DNA of 64,000 nucleotides from Actinoplanes philippinensis (GTDB lineage: Bacteria; Actinomycetota; Actinomycetes; Mycobacteriales; Micromonosporaceae): the NCBI RefSeq assembly GCF_900113015.1, contig NZ_FONV01000003.1:62001-126000 (forward strand), in the 5' to 3' direction. Shown piece by piece: positions 26,420 through 36,780 of the stretch. The notes under the pieces were generated by a model. The model searched no databases and had not been told where the DNA came from. It was given only the letters and a program-made list of their open reading frames with translations. Made by a program: the position numbers and the translations under genes. The stretch's first letter is position 1. Every line of letters begins with the position of its first letter.

Positions 26420-27355
26420 TTATGAGGCCCGGGCGTGTCGGTCCAGACTGAGCCAGTCGTCGTACCGTTCGCCGGTGACATCCTGCAACAGGGCGATGTC
26501 CTCGGTGAAGTAGGGCAGCAGCGCGGCTCTCTCCTCGGGCGTGGTGACCGGCCGGTTCCCCTTCGTCCGGTGCAACAGGGTGAGCAGCGGGCCCCGGGCG
26601 GCCAGGCGCAGCGGCACCGGGAAGTGGTGGCCGAAGCCGCCGCCGGCCCGCAGCAGCCCGCGCAGCACCCGGTTGAGCCCGTTGTCCTCGACGTAGTGCC
26701 GGTTGACGTTCTCCCTGGGGATCGCGGTGAGGATGCCGGTGCGCACGCCCAGGAAGGAGCAGACCCGGTCCAGCGTCTCGGCCGGGCTGTCCTTGATGTC
26801 GCGGTAGCGCAGCAGGAGCACCTGCTCACGGGAGAACCGCTGATAGAGGTGCTGGAGCTGCCGCCCGTAGAGCCCGAGCCCGATGTAGTGCCAGAAGTCG
26901 GCCCAGTGCCGCGCCTTGCGGGACTCCTCGGCGCGGCAGGCGGCGAGGAAGTCGGCTTCCTCCTCGAGGCCGGCCACCCACAGGTGGGTCCAGTTGGAGT
27001 GGGCGCGGTCGACCGGGTCACGCAGCAGGATGACCAGTTTCACGTCGGGGATGAGCGCCTTGATGCGGTCGTGGGCCTTCAGGTCGTACAGGTAGAAGGG
27101 TGTCGCCTCGCCTTTGAGGGTTTCGGGCGGCGCCGCGGCGAACAGCTTCTCGTAGGCGGGGCGGCGCCAGACGTGCTCCTGGTAGGTCTGCACGTCGCCG
27201 GGGCCGCCGACAGTGGGCGGCGGGCCGTCGGAGAGGAAGAACTTCGGCTCCTTGACCGGCGAGAGGTAGAGGTCGGGGTGCCCGGCCAGGGCGGCGTGCA
27301 GGGCGGTGGTCCCGGCTTTGGGCACACCGGCGATCAGGAAGTCAGGAAGAGACAT
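26420..27355 (-). CDS. PAPS-dependent sulfotransferase
   Basis: The 311-residue protein opens with F-L-I-A-G-V-P-K-A-G-T-T-A-L, the 5'-phosphosulfate loop that binds PAPS. A 3'-phosphate-binding motif follows (V-I-L-L-R-D-P-V-D-R-A-H-S-N-W), and K-E-P-K-F-F is a typical N-terminal region of the heparan/chondroitin-type Sulfotransfer family. It transfers sulfate from PAPS to a hydroxyl or amine of a glycan or lipid. The ATG at 27355 has GAGGGGATCC upstream, and a TAGGCT hexamer lies further up. It is divergent from the glycosyltransferase operon across ~830 bp, so the product of that locus could be sulfated. No PAPS synthesis genes are nearby. Confidence 0.9.
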   Translation of the reverse strand: MSLPDFLIAGVPKAGTTALHAALAGHPDLYLSPVKEPKFFLSDGPPPTVGGPGDVQTYQEHVWRRPAYEKLFAAAPPETLKGEATPFYLYDLKAHDRIKALIPDVKLVILLRDPVDRAHSNWTHLWVAGLEEEADFLAACRAEESRKARHWADFWHYIGLGLYGRQLQHLYQRFSREQVLLLRYRDIKDSPAETLDRVCSFLGVRTGILTAIPRENVNRHYVEDNGLNRVLRGLLRAGGGFGHHFPVPLRLAARGPLLTLLHRTKGNRPVTTPEERAALLPYFTEDIALLQDVTGERYDDWLSLDRHARAS

Positions 27356-28190
27356 GTGGATCCCCTCGGCTCAAAAGTGAGACTTAGCCTACAGATCCAC
27401 TAGGATTTCGCACGGGAACGCCCATGTGGCGGACACCCTGTGGGGCCATGATGCCCGTTCCGGACCGCGCGTATGCCGAGAAACAGCGAACCGACCAGTG
27501 ACGGTCGACCCGGATCCGGCGGAGCGGCCGAGGGACGCCTCGGCCGACCCGGCGGGCGCGCGACGATCACCCGCCACCCGAACGGCCGAGGCCGGGGAGC
27601 CGCCGCCACCAGGGCGTCGCGGATCGGTACCGCCGGCAGCGCGCGGCAGGACAAAGGGCACATTCCGTGCCGGAGCGGTAGTGCTCGTGCGCCCGGTACG
27701 GGTGCCCACAGACGCAGAGTCCGGATTCAGTCGCCATCACTCCACCAACGGCTCACAGCGACGCAGGCCACGCGCTTCCAACCAGATCGATGCTAGCGCT
27801 CACCGACTGCAACTACAGCTTCACCACGACCGGACGACCTACCGCACGCTGCGTGACTGCCGTGTGCCGGCTCGTAGAAATCGCCACCGAACCGACTTGT
27901 CCGGATTTAAGGAACTTCTCCGGTATCTCGCGTATTCGTCGGAGACGTTCCCTGCCGCCCTCCCAAGTCCGCCGATGTCCATTACAAAGAGTCACATCAG
28001 GCAGGAACCTTCACGATGCGGGCAGCGCTACTAGCAGCGACTTCACGTGACTGTGATCCGCTCGGCCTCGGCGGACTGTTGACGCTGCGTAATCCGTTGC
28101 TAGGTTGATCACTCGAAGCGAGCGACCGCGAATTCCCCGCCAGGGAAGCCCGTCGCACCGGTCGTATTGCCGCCCCCGGAAGGGACCGAC
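27356..28190. other. Long divergent intergenic region, 835 bp
   Basis: Lies between the sulfotransferase (minus) and glycosyltransferase (plus) genes. It is less GC-rich than the genes, and its open frames (for example plus 27426-28034) have no coding-like third-position bias, no ribosome-binding site and no recognisable domain. It probably holds control regions for both units; a sigma-70-like promoter is visible at its right end. Confidence 0.5.
28079..28106 (+). promoter_or_regulatory. Promoter of the polysaccharide operon
   Basis: TTGACG (28079-28084), 16-nt spacer, TAGGTT (28101-28106). The start would be near 28113, giving a 5' leader of about 78 nt before ATG 28191. Confidence 0.6.
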
Positions 28191-29120
28191 ATGGAGTTCT
28201 CGCACGTGAACACGAACACTGACAGTGACCGACTGCAATCACCGACGGTAAGCGTCGTCATTCCTACGCTGAACGAGGAGCGGAATCTGCCTCATGTGTT
28301 CGCCAAGCTGCCGCCGATGATCACCGAGGTGGTCGTGGTGGACGGCGGCTCGCGGGACCGCACCGTCGAGGTGGCCCGTCAGCTCCGGCCGGACGCGGTG
28401 ATCGTGCAGCAGACCCGGACCGGCAAGGGCAACGCTCTGGCCTGCGGTTTCGCGGCCTGCACCGGCGACATCATCGTGATGATCGACGCGGACGGATCGA
28501 CCGACCCGGCCGAGATCCCGCTCTTCGTCGAGAAGCTGATCCGCGGCGACCACTTCGTGAAGGGCTCCCGGTTCAGCCACGGCGGCCACAGCCACGACAT
28601 CACCCGACTGCGCAAGCTCGGCAACGACGGCCTCAACCTGGTGGTGAACGTCCTGTTCCGGACGCACTTCACCGACCTCTGCTACGGCTACAACGCCTTC
28701 TGGCGCTCGGTCGTGCCGGCCCTGGACCTGCCGGACGTGACGCTGCCCCGCCCGGCCGACGGCCGCAAGCTGTGGGGCGACGGCTTCGAGATCGAGACGA
28801 TGATCAACATCCGCGCGGTGGCCGAGAAGCTCCGGGTCGGCGAGGTCGGCAGCATCGAGCACGAGCGGATCTTCGGGCAGAGCAACCTCAACACCTTCAA
28901 GGACGGCTTCCGGGTGCTCCGGACCATCCTCAGCGAGTACGGCCGGATGAACGGCCGTCGCCGGCGCGGGCTGCGCCCGTTCGTCGAGTCGCTGCGCCTC
29001 TCCCCGGCGAAGCCCCGGTCGCAGGCCCGCCCGTCCGCGTCCCGGCACGTCACCGACCCCCGCCGGGAATCGGCGCCGCTCAATCGGACCAGCCGGTCAC
29101 GAGTCCCGCTCGACGACTGA
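28191..29120 (+). CDS. Family 2 glycosyltransferase
   Basis: The 309-residue protein has a GT-A fold: V-S-V-V-I-P-T-L-N-E-E-R-N-L at the N-terminus, V-V-V-D-G-G-S-R-D-R-T, and the D-x-D-type metal site in V-M-I-D-A-D-G-S-T-D-P. W-G-D-G-F-E-I-E-T-M-I-N is the acceptor-side region seen in dolichyl-phosphate-mannose-synthase-like enzymes. It has no clear transmembrane helices, so it may act on a lipid-linked or nucleotide acceptor at the inner face of the membrane. The last ~50 residues are Arg/Ser-rich. ATG 28191 follows GGAAGGGACC; an upstream TTG at 28167 is unlikely. First gene of the plus-strand operon. Confidence 0.92.
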   Translation: MEFSHVNTNTDSDRLQSPTVSVVIPTLNEERNLPHVFAKLPPMITEVVVVDGGSRDRTVEVARQLRPDAVIVQQTRTGKGNALACGFAACTGDIIVMIDADGSTDPAEIPLFVEKLIRGDHFVKGSRFSHGGHSHDITRLRKLGNDGLNLVVNVLFRTHFTDLCYGYNAFWRSVVPALDLPDVTLPRPADGRKLWGDGFEIETMINIRAVAEKLRVGEVGSIEHERIFGQSNLNTFKDGFRVLRTILSEYGRMNGRRRRGLRPFVESLRLSPAKPRSQARPSASRHVTDPRRESAPLNRTSRSRVPLDD

Positions 29121-29154
29121 ACGAGACGCGACGAGCCACAGGAGCCCTCCCCCC

Positions 29155-30117
29155 GTGAACCCCCTGAACACCCCCCTCGCCACGACCATCGTCATCCCGA
29201 CCTACTCCGAGGTGCGCTGGGAGTACCTGAACCGGGTGCTCGCCTCGGCCCGGTCACAGACCCACACGCCGGCCGAGATCGTCGTGGTGGTCGACCACAA
29301 CCCGGCGATGTTCGAGCGGATCCAGCATGAGATGCCCGGCATCACGGTGCTGCAGAACGCGTACGCCCAGGGTGTCTCCGGCAACCGGAACACCGGCGCC
29401 TTCCACGCCCGGACGCCGCTGATCGCGTTCCTGGACGACGACATCATCGCCGACGAGAACTGGCTGGCCCGCCAGATCGAGCCGTTCACCGACCCGGCAG
29501 TGGTCGGCACCGGCGGCGCGATCCGGCCCGCCTGGGAGGGCCGGGCGCCGCGCTGGATGCCGGCCGAGTTCCTGTGGGCGGTCGGTGGGTCGTACGCCGG
29601 AATGCCGACCCGGACCTCACCGATCCGCAACGTCTGGTCCGCCAACATGATCGTCCGCAAGGACGTCTTCGAGAGGGCCGGCGGGTTCCGGGTCGGCTTC
29701 GGCAAGCTCGGCTCCCGCAACCGGCCCGAGGACACCGACCTGTGCCTGCGGATGAGCCAGGTCAGCGGCGGTCGCTGGATGTACGTGCCGGACGCCGTCA
29801 TCCAGCACGAGGTGCCGGCCGAGCGGGCGAGCTTCCGGTTCTTCGTGCGCCGCTGCTACGCGGAGGGCCGCGGCAAGGTCCAGATGGCCGGCCTGCACGA
29901 GAACGACGCCCTGGGCGCCGAGAAGAACTACCTGTGGTCGCTGCCCCGGGCGATGGTCCGGCACCTGATGGCCGGCCTGTCCGGCCGTGGATCGGACCAC
30001 TTCCTGCGTGCCGGCGGTGTCGTCGCCGGTGTCGCCGCCGCCGGGTTCGGTGGCGTCGTCGAAACCGTCAGCTCCCGGCGGCCCAGCCGTCGTACCCCGG
30101 TGGAGGCCACCCCGTGA
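29155..30117 (+). CDS. Family 2 glycosyltransferase
   Basis: The 320-residue GT-A enzyme starts I-V-I-P-T-Y-S-E-V-R-W, has V-V-V-D-H-N-P in place of the usual V-D-D-G-S, the N-x-G-x-x-x-A donor region (G-N-R-N-T-G-A) and the metal site F-L-D-D-D-I. The acceptor region includes R-P-E-D-T-D-L-C-L-R-M, close to the ED motif of inverting GT2 enzymes. Sugar and linkage cannot be read from sequence. GTG start 34 bp after the previous gene; its stop overlaps the next start (GTGA). Confidence 0.9.
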   Translation: MNPLNTPLATTIVIPTYSEVRWEYLNRVLASARSQTHTPAEIVVVVDHNPAMFERIQHEMPGITVLQNAYAQGVSGNRNTGAFHARTPLIAFLDDDIIADENWLARQIEPFTDPAVVGTGGAIRPAWEGRAPRWMPAEFLWAVGGSYAGMPTRTSPIRNVWSANMIVRKDVFERAGGFRVGFGKLGSRNRPEDTDLCLRMSQVSGGRWMYVPDAVIQHEVPAERASFRFFVRRCYAEGRGKVQMAGLHENDALGAEKNYLWSLPRAMVRHLMAGLSGRGSDHFLRAGGVVAGVAAAGFGGVVETVSSRRPSRRTPVEATP

Positions 30118-31436
30118 CCGCGACGTTCCCGGCCGCTCCGCGGCTCGACGACACCGGCGTCCTGCCGGCCGTCGTCCTCGACCTCGACCTCGCCGAGCCG
30201 CTGCCCGCCATCGCAGCGACCGCGCCCGACGGCCGGCGCGTCCAGCAGGCCTGGGCGCTGGTCCGGCTCTTCACCGAGCCGCTCGGCACGCTGCTCGTCG
30301 ACGTGCCGGAGCGGGGCCTGTCCCCCCGCGATCTGGCCGCGGCGATCGACACCGCGCTCGGCGAGGTGCTGCGCCCGCGCCTCGACGGGGCGCCCGTGCC
30401 GTACACCGGGATCGTCCCGGACCGCGAGCCCGCCTTCCTGGCGAGCCGCCGCGCCGCGCTGGCCGCTGCGCCGGACATCACCGTGGTGATCTGCACCCGG
30501 GAGCGGCCCGGCGCGCTGGCCCGCTGCCTGGACAGCCTGCTCGCCCAGGTCTACATGCCGGCCCGGATCCTGGTGGTCGACAACGCGCCGGCCACCGAGG
30601 CGACCGCCGAGGTGGTGCGGTCGGCGGCCCGCCGTGGCCGGATCGACTACCTGCGGGAGCCGAAGGCGGGCCTGTCGTTCGCCCGGAACGCGGCCGAGGC
30701 GGCCACCCGTGGCGAGATCGTGGCGTGGCTCGACGACGACGAGCTGGCCGACCGGTACTGGCTGGCCGAGGTGGCCCGCGCGCTGGTCGACAACCCGGAC
30801 GCCGACGTGATCTCCGGCGTGATCGTCCCGGCCGAGCTGGAGACCCGGGCGCAGGTCTGGTTCGAGCAGTTCGGCGGGCACAGCAAGGGCCGCGGCTTCA
30901 CCCCGGCCACATTCGGCCCGCACACCGCGCACCTGCAGAGCCCGCTCTACCCGCTGCCGCCGTTCGGCACCGGCGCGAACATGACGTTCCGGCCCGGCGT
31001 GATCGAGCGGATCGGCGGCTGGGACACCGCGCTCGGCGCCGGCACCCCGGCGATGGGCTCCGAGGACACCCTCGCCTTCACCAAGGTGCTGCTGGCCGGC
31101 GGGACGATCGTCTACCAGCCGACAGCGGTGACCCACCACTTCCACCGGCGCGACTTCGAGGGCCTGCACAAGCAGATGGTCGGGTACGGCACCGGGCTGA
31201 CCGCCGCGTACACCGGGCTGCTGCTGGGACGCCCGGGACTGCTGTGGCCGCTGATCCGGCTGGCCCCGACGGCGCTGCGTGATCTCACCGGCGCGGACAG
31301 CCTGCGGGTGTCGACTCTGCAGGACGATTTCCCACGTGAGCTGCTCACGGCCAACCGGCGAGGGATGATGGCCGGACCGGGTGCGTACCTGCGAGGACGC
31401 CGCGCGGCCCGGGCGAAGCAGCGCGCTGCCCGCTGA
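30114..31436 (+). CDS. Family 2 glycosyltransferase with N-terminal extension
   Basis: The 440-residue product has an N-terminal ~115-residue domain (V-V-L-D-L-D-L-A-E-P-L-P, then L-F-T-E-P-L-G) that recurs, from memory, in actinobacterial glycosyltransferases. A GT-A domain follows with V-V-I-C-T-R-E-R-P-G-A-L-A-R-C-L-D-S-L, V-V-D-N-A-P and W-L-D-D-D-E, then M-G-S-E-D-T-L-A-F as the acceptor/ED region. No signal peptide. The GTG at 30114 overlaps the stop of the preceding gene by 4 nt, so the two are coupled. It ends 52 bp before the membrane protein gene. Confidence 0.9.
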   Translation: MTATFPAAPRLDDTGVLPAVVLDLDLAEPLPAIAATAPDGRRVQQAWALVRLFTEPLGTLLVDVPERGLSPRDLAAAIDTALGEVLRPRLDGAPVPYTGIVPDREPAFLASRRAALAAAPDITVVICTRERPGALARCLDSLLAQVYMPARILVVDNAPATEATAEVVRSAARRGRIDYLREPKAGLSFARNAAEAATRGEIVAWLDDDELADRYWLAEVARALVDNPDADVISGVIVPAELETRAQVWFEQFGGHSKGRGFTPATFGPHTAHLQSPLYPLPPFGTGANMTFRPGVIERIGGWDTALGAGTPAMGSEDTLAFTKVLLAGGTIVYQPTAVTHHFHRRDFEGLHKQMVGYGTGLTAAYTGLLLGRPGLLWPLIRLAPTALRDLTGADSLRVSTLQDDFPRELLTANRRGMMAGPGAYLRGRRAARAKQRAAR

Positions 31437-31488
31437 CCGATCGCGGGCGGCGCCCGCACCGACAACCGTGACCGTGGAGGGTCTTTTC

Positions 31489-33852
31489 ATGGGGGACCAG
31501 CCGACGCCCGCCGAGGATGGGGCGCCGGAGGAGGCGGTGACCGCTGAACCGGCACCCCCGCAGGAGACGGCCGCCGACGACAAGCCGCCGCCCGGTGAGC
31601 AGACGGTCGTCATCAGGCCGCCCGGCACGGAGAACAAGGCGGCCGGTGCGGAGAACAAGCCGCCCGGCACGGAGAACAAGGCGGCCGGTGCGGAGTCCAA
31701 ACCGCCCGGCGAGGAGACGGTCGTCATCAAGGTGGCCGAGCCGGCCGCGAAACAGAGCGACGACACCGTCATCCTGAAGGCCGCCGCCGTCCGGAAGCCC
31801 GGCGACGACACGGTCATCATCCGCCTGCCCGACGCGCCGAAGACCGGCGTCAAGGCGAAGGCCGGTGTCAAGGCGAAGGCCGGTGTCAGCGCCCTCACCA
31901 CGGTCCGCAAGCAGGCCGGCGAAGAGACCGTGGTCATCACCCTGCCGCAGCCCCCGGCGACGGCGAGGAGGAAGCCGGAGGACGAGACCGTCGTCCTCCG
32001 GCTGCCCGCCGAACCGGCGCCCCGCCCGCGCGACGTCTACGCGCTGGGCTGGGCGCCGTGGGTGCTCGCCATCTCCAGCTTCGGTGTGGTCCTGGTCGCC
32101 CTCGCCTACGCCGGCGGCCGCCACGAGACCGGCTGGGCGATGGCCGCCTACTGGACCGGGCAGGTCATCGTCTTCTCCCCGGTCGTCTTCCGGCTGCTGA
32201 GCCGGCTGGCCGGGGTGGCCGAGTCGTTCGTGCTGGTGATGGGCCTGGCCGCGAACCAGTACATGCTCAAGTGGATGTACAGCCCGGACCAGTTCCGGTT
32301 CCCCGACGAGCTGCAGCACTGGCTGGCCACCACCCTGATCACCGAGTCCGGCGACCTGTTCCGGCAGAACAACGCGCTGCCCCCGGCCGTGCACTTCCCC
32401 GGCCTGGCCGAGATGGGCGCCGGGGTGTCACTGCTCACCGGGCTGCCGGTGACCGCGGCCGGCGTCATCGTGGCCGGGTTCGCCCACCTGATCTTCGTGG
32501 GCCTGCTCTTCGCGGCCGTGCTGCGGGCCAGCAACTCCCCGGCGATGGCCGGAGTCGCCTGCGTGACCTACGCGACGGCCATGCACTATCTCTTCTTCAA
32601 TTCGATGTTCCTGTACGCGACAGCCGCCCTCCCCTATTTCATGATGACCGTCTGGGCGCACCGCCGCTGGCGTACCGGTGGCGGGCCCACGTTCCTGGCG
32701 ATGGCCGCCGTCGGCATCGCGATGACCACGGTCAGCCACCACGTGACGGCGTTCGCGCTGGTCGCGACGCTGCTGCTGCTCGCCGTCACGGAGCTGGCCC
32801 TGGACCGGCCGCGGCCCTGGGCGACCCTGATCCCGGCGGCCGTCGCGCTGGCGGTGGTGTGTGCCTGGATCGGGCTGGTGGCGCGCGACGTGATCGCGTA
32901 CCTCGAAGGGCCGGTGCAGCGGCTGGCCGCCTCGCTGAGCCAGATGTTCGGCGGCGCCGCCGCGCCCGCCGGGGCCAGCGAGCCGGTGCCGCTCACCCAG
33001 CTCGCCGTGCAGGGCCTGGGCCTGCTGGGACTGCTCGTGCTCTTCCTCGCGGTGGCCCGCGACATGATCCTGCGCAAGGACCGGGACACCTGGCGCTGGG
33101 CGGCGCTCGTCGGCGGGGCGGTGTTCTTCGCCGGCAACGGGGCCCGCTTCCTCGGCTCCGGCGGCCCGGAGATCGCCGGCCGGCTGTCGACGTTCACCTA
33201 CGTCCCGATGTCGATCATCGCGGCGATCGCGATCGTGCACGCCGTACGGATCATCCCGGACAAGGACGAGAACGGCCGCCGCTGGCTGTCCGTGCCGCCG
33301 CCGGGAGTCGCGATCACCACCGGGCGCCGGCTGACCAACCAGGTGTACGTCGGCACCACCCTGATCACGCTGCTCATGGTCGGCGCCCGGACCGGCGGCT
33401 GGCCACCGGTGTCGGCGCTGGTGCCCGGGCCGTACATGCCGGCCGCCTACGAACGGTCGGTGGACGCCTACGGGGTCGACTCGGCTCACTGGCAGTCGGA
33501 GAATCTGCCGCCGCACACCCGCGTCGGCGGCGACATCACCGCGGTGGCGCTCTCCTCGACGTACGGCCGGACCGACCCGGTCCGCGAGGTCGGCCCGCTC
33601 TACTGGGCGGACTGGTGGTCCGAGACCGAGGAGGAGACGGCCCGGCAGCTGGCGATCGACTACCTGGTGGTGGACCGGCGCCTGAGCGAGTCGGTGCCGG
33701 TGGACAACGCGTACTTCCAGGACGACCCGATGGCCGGGCGGATCATCCGGCCGCTCAGCGAGGCCCAGCTCGGCAAGTTCGACCTGATCCCGGAGATGTC
33801 CCGGGTCTACGACAACGGCGTGGTGCGGATCTACCGGCGGGAGGCCACATGA
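31489..33852 (+). CDS. Polytopic membrane protein, GT-C/polymerase-like, with repeated acidic-Thr-Val motifs in its cytosolic N-terminus
   Basis: Residues 1 to ~180 are hydrophilic and disordered. They contain a 14-residue direct repeat (P-P-G-T-E-N-K-A-A-G-A-E-N-K), a K-A-K-A-G-V repeat, and six copies of (D/E)-(D/E/Q)-T-V-(V/I)-(I/L) with Thr at residues 39, 77, 93, 108, 147 and 167. Residues ~185-640 hold about ten to twelve transmembrane helices. An extracytoplasmic loop early on carries F-R-F-P-D-E-L-Q-H-W, the position of the acidic catalytic motif in GT-C glycosyltransferases, and S-H-H-V-T-A-F lies in a later helix. A ~150-residue extracytoplasmic C-terminal domain follows. It may polymerise or glycosylate the lipid-linked product of the upstream glycosyltransferases. 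ATG 31489 has GGAGGG seven nt upstream. Assignment to a defined polymerase family is uncertain. Confidence 0.8.
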   Translation: MGDQPTPAEDGAPEEAVTAEPAPPQETAADDKPPPGEQTVVIRPPGTENKAAGAENKPPGTENKAAGAESKPPGEETVVIKVAEPAAKQSDDTVILKAAAVRKPGDDTVIIRLPDAPKTGVKAKAGVKAKAGVSALTTVRKQAGEETVVITLPQPPATARRKPEDETVVLRLPAEPAPRPRDVYALGWAPWVLAISSFGVVLVALAYAGGRHETGWAMAAYWTGQVIVFSPVVFRLLSRLAGVAESFVLVMGLAANQYMLKWMYSPDQFRFPDELQHWLATTLITESGDLFRQNNALPPAVHFPGLAEMGAGVSLLTGLPVTAAGVIVAGFAHLIFVGLLFAAVLRASNSPAMAGVACVTYATAMHYLFFNSMFLYATAALPYFMMTVWAHRRWRTGGGPTFLAMAAVGIAMTTVSHHVTAFALVATLLLLAVTELALDRPRPWATLIPAAVALAVVCAWIGLVARDVIAYLEGPVQRLAASLSQMFGGAAAPAGASEPVPLTQLAVQGLGLLGLLVLFLAVARDMILRKDRDTWRWAALVGGAVFFAGNGARFLGSGGPEIAGRLSTFTYVPMSIIAAIAIVHAVRIIPDKDENGRRWLSVPPPGVAITTGRRLTNQVYVGTTLITLLMVGARTGGWPPVSALVPGPYMPAAYERSVDAYGVDSAHWQSENLPPHTRVGGDITAVALSSTYGRTDPVREVGPLYWADWWSETEEETARQLAIDYLVVDRRLSESVPVDNAYFQDDPMAGRIIRPLSEAQLGKFDLIPEMSRVYDNGVVRIYRREAT

Positions 33853-34625
33853 GCCCGGTACGGGCCGGAGCGCTGGCCGGGCTGACCGTCGCCGCGTCGG
33901 TCGCCGCCGAGTTCGGGCCGCTGCCGGTGTCCCTGCCGGGCGGGCTGCTGCTCGTGTTCGTGCTGCCCGGGTTCGCGCTCACCGAGGCGATCTTCCGGCC
34001 CGGACGGCGCGACATCGGCGTGGTGGAGCGGACCGTGCTGGTGCCGTCGCTGAGCCTGGCCGTGCTGGTGCTGGGCGGCCTGATCCTGTGGAGCTCCGGC
34101 GGCCACCTGAACCGGGCCAGCTGGACCCTGGTGTGCGCGGTGACCACGCTGATCGCGACCGGCGCCGCCTACTACCGGACGCTGCGGGCCGGGCCGGCGC
34201 CGGCCGGTGGGAGCAAGCCGCCGCCGGTCGCGCGGAACACGCAGGACCGGCTGATCCGGGACGTGCTGCCGCTCACCCTGGCGGTGCTGCTGGTCGCCGG
34301 GGCGGGCGTGTGGTCGTACGCCGACTCGGTGAACACCTACGACGTGCCGGTGAGCACCCTGTCCGCACAGCCGCCCGGCCCGGTCGACGCCGACGGCAAC
34401 CGGGCGGTACCGGTGACGGCGACCGGGCTGGCCGCGGGCACATGGACGATGGTGGTCAGCGACCCGGCCGGGGTCGAGGTCAGCCGGCAGGACGTGACAC
34501 CGGACGGCGCCGGCGACTGGTCCGGGCAGGTCAGCGTGCCCGGTGATCAGCGGGTGACGGTCGGCCTGTTCCGCGGTGGCGAGGCGGCCGCGTTCCGTAC
34601 GCTGATCATCTCGGCAGTCCCCTGA
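33849..34625 (+). CDS. Membrane protein, DUF1616-like
   Basis: The 258-residue protein has about four helices in its first 120 residues (including L-L-L-V-F-V-L-P-G-F-A-L-T-E-A-I-F-R-P, a pattern seen in DUF1616 proteins), a basic cytosolic loop, one further helix, then an extracytoplasmic beta-rich domain (~residues 165-258) of Ig-like appearance. The ATG overlaps the previous stop codon (ATGA), so it is coupled to the polymerase-like protein and may form a complex with it. Function unknown; a role in assembly or export of the polysaccharide is inferred from context only. Confidence 0.75.
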   Translation: MSPVRAGALAGLTVAASVAAEFGPLPVSLPGGLLLVFVLPGFALTEAIFRPGRRDIGVVERTVLVPSLSLAVLVLGGLILWSSGGHLNRASWTLVCAVTTLIATGAAYYRTLRAGPAPAGGSKPPPVARNTQDRLIRDVLPLTLAVLLVAGAGVWSYADSVNTYDVPVSTLSAQPPGPVDADGNRAVPVTATGLAAGTWTMVVSDPAGVEVSRQDVTPDGAGDWSGQVSVPGDQRVTVGLFRGGEAAAFRTLIISAVP

Positions 34626-34649
34626 CACCGCAGACCTGGAGTCGCTCGC

Positions 34650-35730
<1,081 letters not shown>

Positions 35731-35741
<11 letters not shown>

Positions 35742-36780
35742 ACCGCGGGTTCCCGGCCATCTCCCGGTACGCGGCGGCCGCGTCCGGCAGCGAGTCCAGC
35801 CGCCAGTGCTCGGGATAGCTCGGGTGCGTGTCGGTGTCGAACCACACCACCCCGCCGATCGCCGGCCGCTGCTCCACGTAGGCGGTGAGCTGCCGGATCC
35901 AGTCCGCCTTGGTGGCGCCGCCGTAGTCCTTCGACCCCACCTCGGTGATCATGATCGGCTTGCGGGGCGAATACTTCGCGTACACCGGGTCGAACAGGGT
36001 CGCCGGCGCCTCCCGGTGCAGGTTGTAGCCGGAGACACCGACCCAGTCGACGTAGTCGTCGCCCGGGTAGTAGGCGTCGATCCGGTTCCACTCCTGCTTC
36101 GGGCTGGAGTTCCAGTTGGGGCTCCACACCCAGGACACGTTGTCGGCGCCCTCGCCGTCGAAGACCTTCCGCAGATGCCGGAAGCACTTCACGTACCCCT
36201 CGGTGTCCTGCTCGTTCTTGGCCCCGCCCCACCGGTACCAGTCGCCGTTCATCTCCCAGCCCCAGCGCAGCAGGGCAGGCCGGCCGAGATCACGGATCCG
36301 CCGGGCGGCCGCGGCGATCAGGTCGTCGGCGTCACCGTCGAGGATCTCGGCGTACTTCGGGCCGCGCCACGACACCATCGGCACCGCGTTCTTCGGCATC
36401 CCCTCGATCCGGTCCGGGAGCTTGTCCTCCCAGGCGTAGAAGACGTGGGTGATCCGCTGGTCCCGGCCGAGCTGCTCGCGGCGCAGCTTCGCCGCCTCCG
36501 GGTAGGTCAGGCCGTCCAGCCCCAGGTAGGAACCGAGCATCGCCTTGCCCGGGACGAACCGCACGGTCCCGCCCAGGTCGCCGGCCGCCTCGGCGAACGG
36601 CGACGGGGTCACCGACGGGGACGGCGCGGGGGTGCCGCCGACCGTGAGCGGGGCCTGGCGGGACGCGGTCTTCCACATGCCGAAGACGCCGGCCGACGAC
36701 GCGGCGCCCAGCCCGGCCAGGCCGAGCAGGCCCCGCCGGGTCACCCCGCCCTCGGGCGGGCGCCGGTGCCCGCCGGTCAC
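35731..36780 (-). CDS. GH26-like glycosidase, Tat-type signal
   Basis: The 349-residue protein begins with a twin-arginine leader (V-T-R-R-G-L-L-G-L-A-G-L-G-A-A), then a Pro/Ser linker and a GH26 barrel. L-L-R-W-G-W-E-M-N-G-D-W contains the acid/base Glu, V-D-W-V-G-V-S-G-Y-N-L-H is a conserved strand, and I-M-I-T-E-V-G-S holds the probable nucleophile. The GTG start at 36780 overlaps the stop of the deacetylase gene by 4 nt (GTGA), so both are one operon. The 3' end overlaps the convergent GH26 gene by 11 bp. Two different GH26 enzymes facing each other in a polysaccharide locus suggest depolymerase roles on its own product. Confidence 0.88.

Noticed and set aside
27426..28034. 202-codon frame in the region before the glycosyltransferase operon
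   Set aside because: No domain, no coding bias, no ribosome-binding site; the region looks regulatory.
31443..31457. GCGGGCG/CGCCCGC palindrome between the third glycosyltransferase and the membrane protein
   Set aside because: The stem has 6-7 bp with an almost absent loop and lies within what looks like one operon; such GC palindromes arise often by chance in this DNA.
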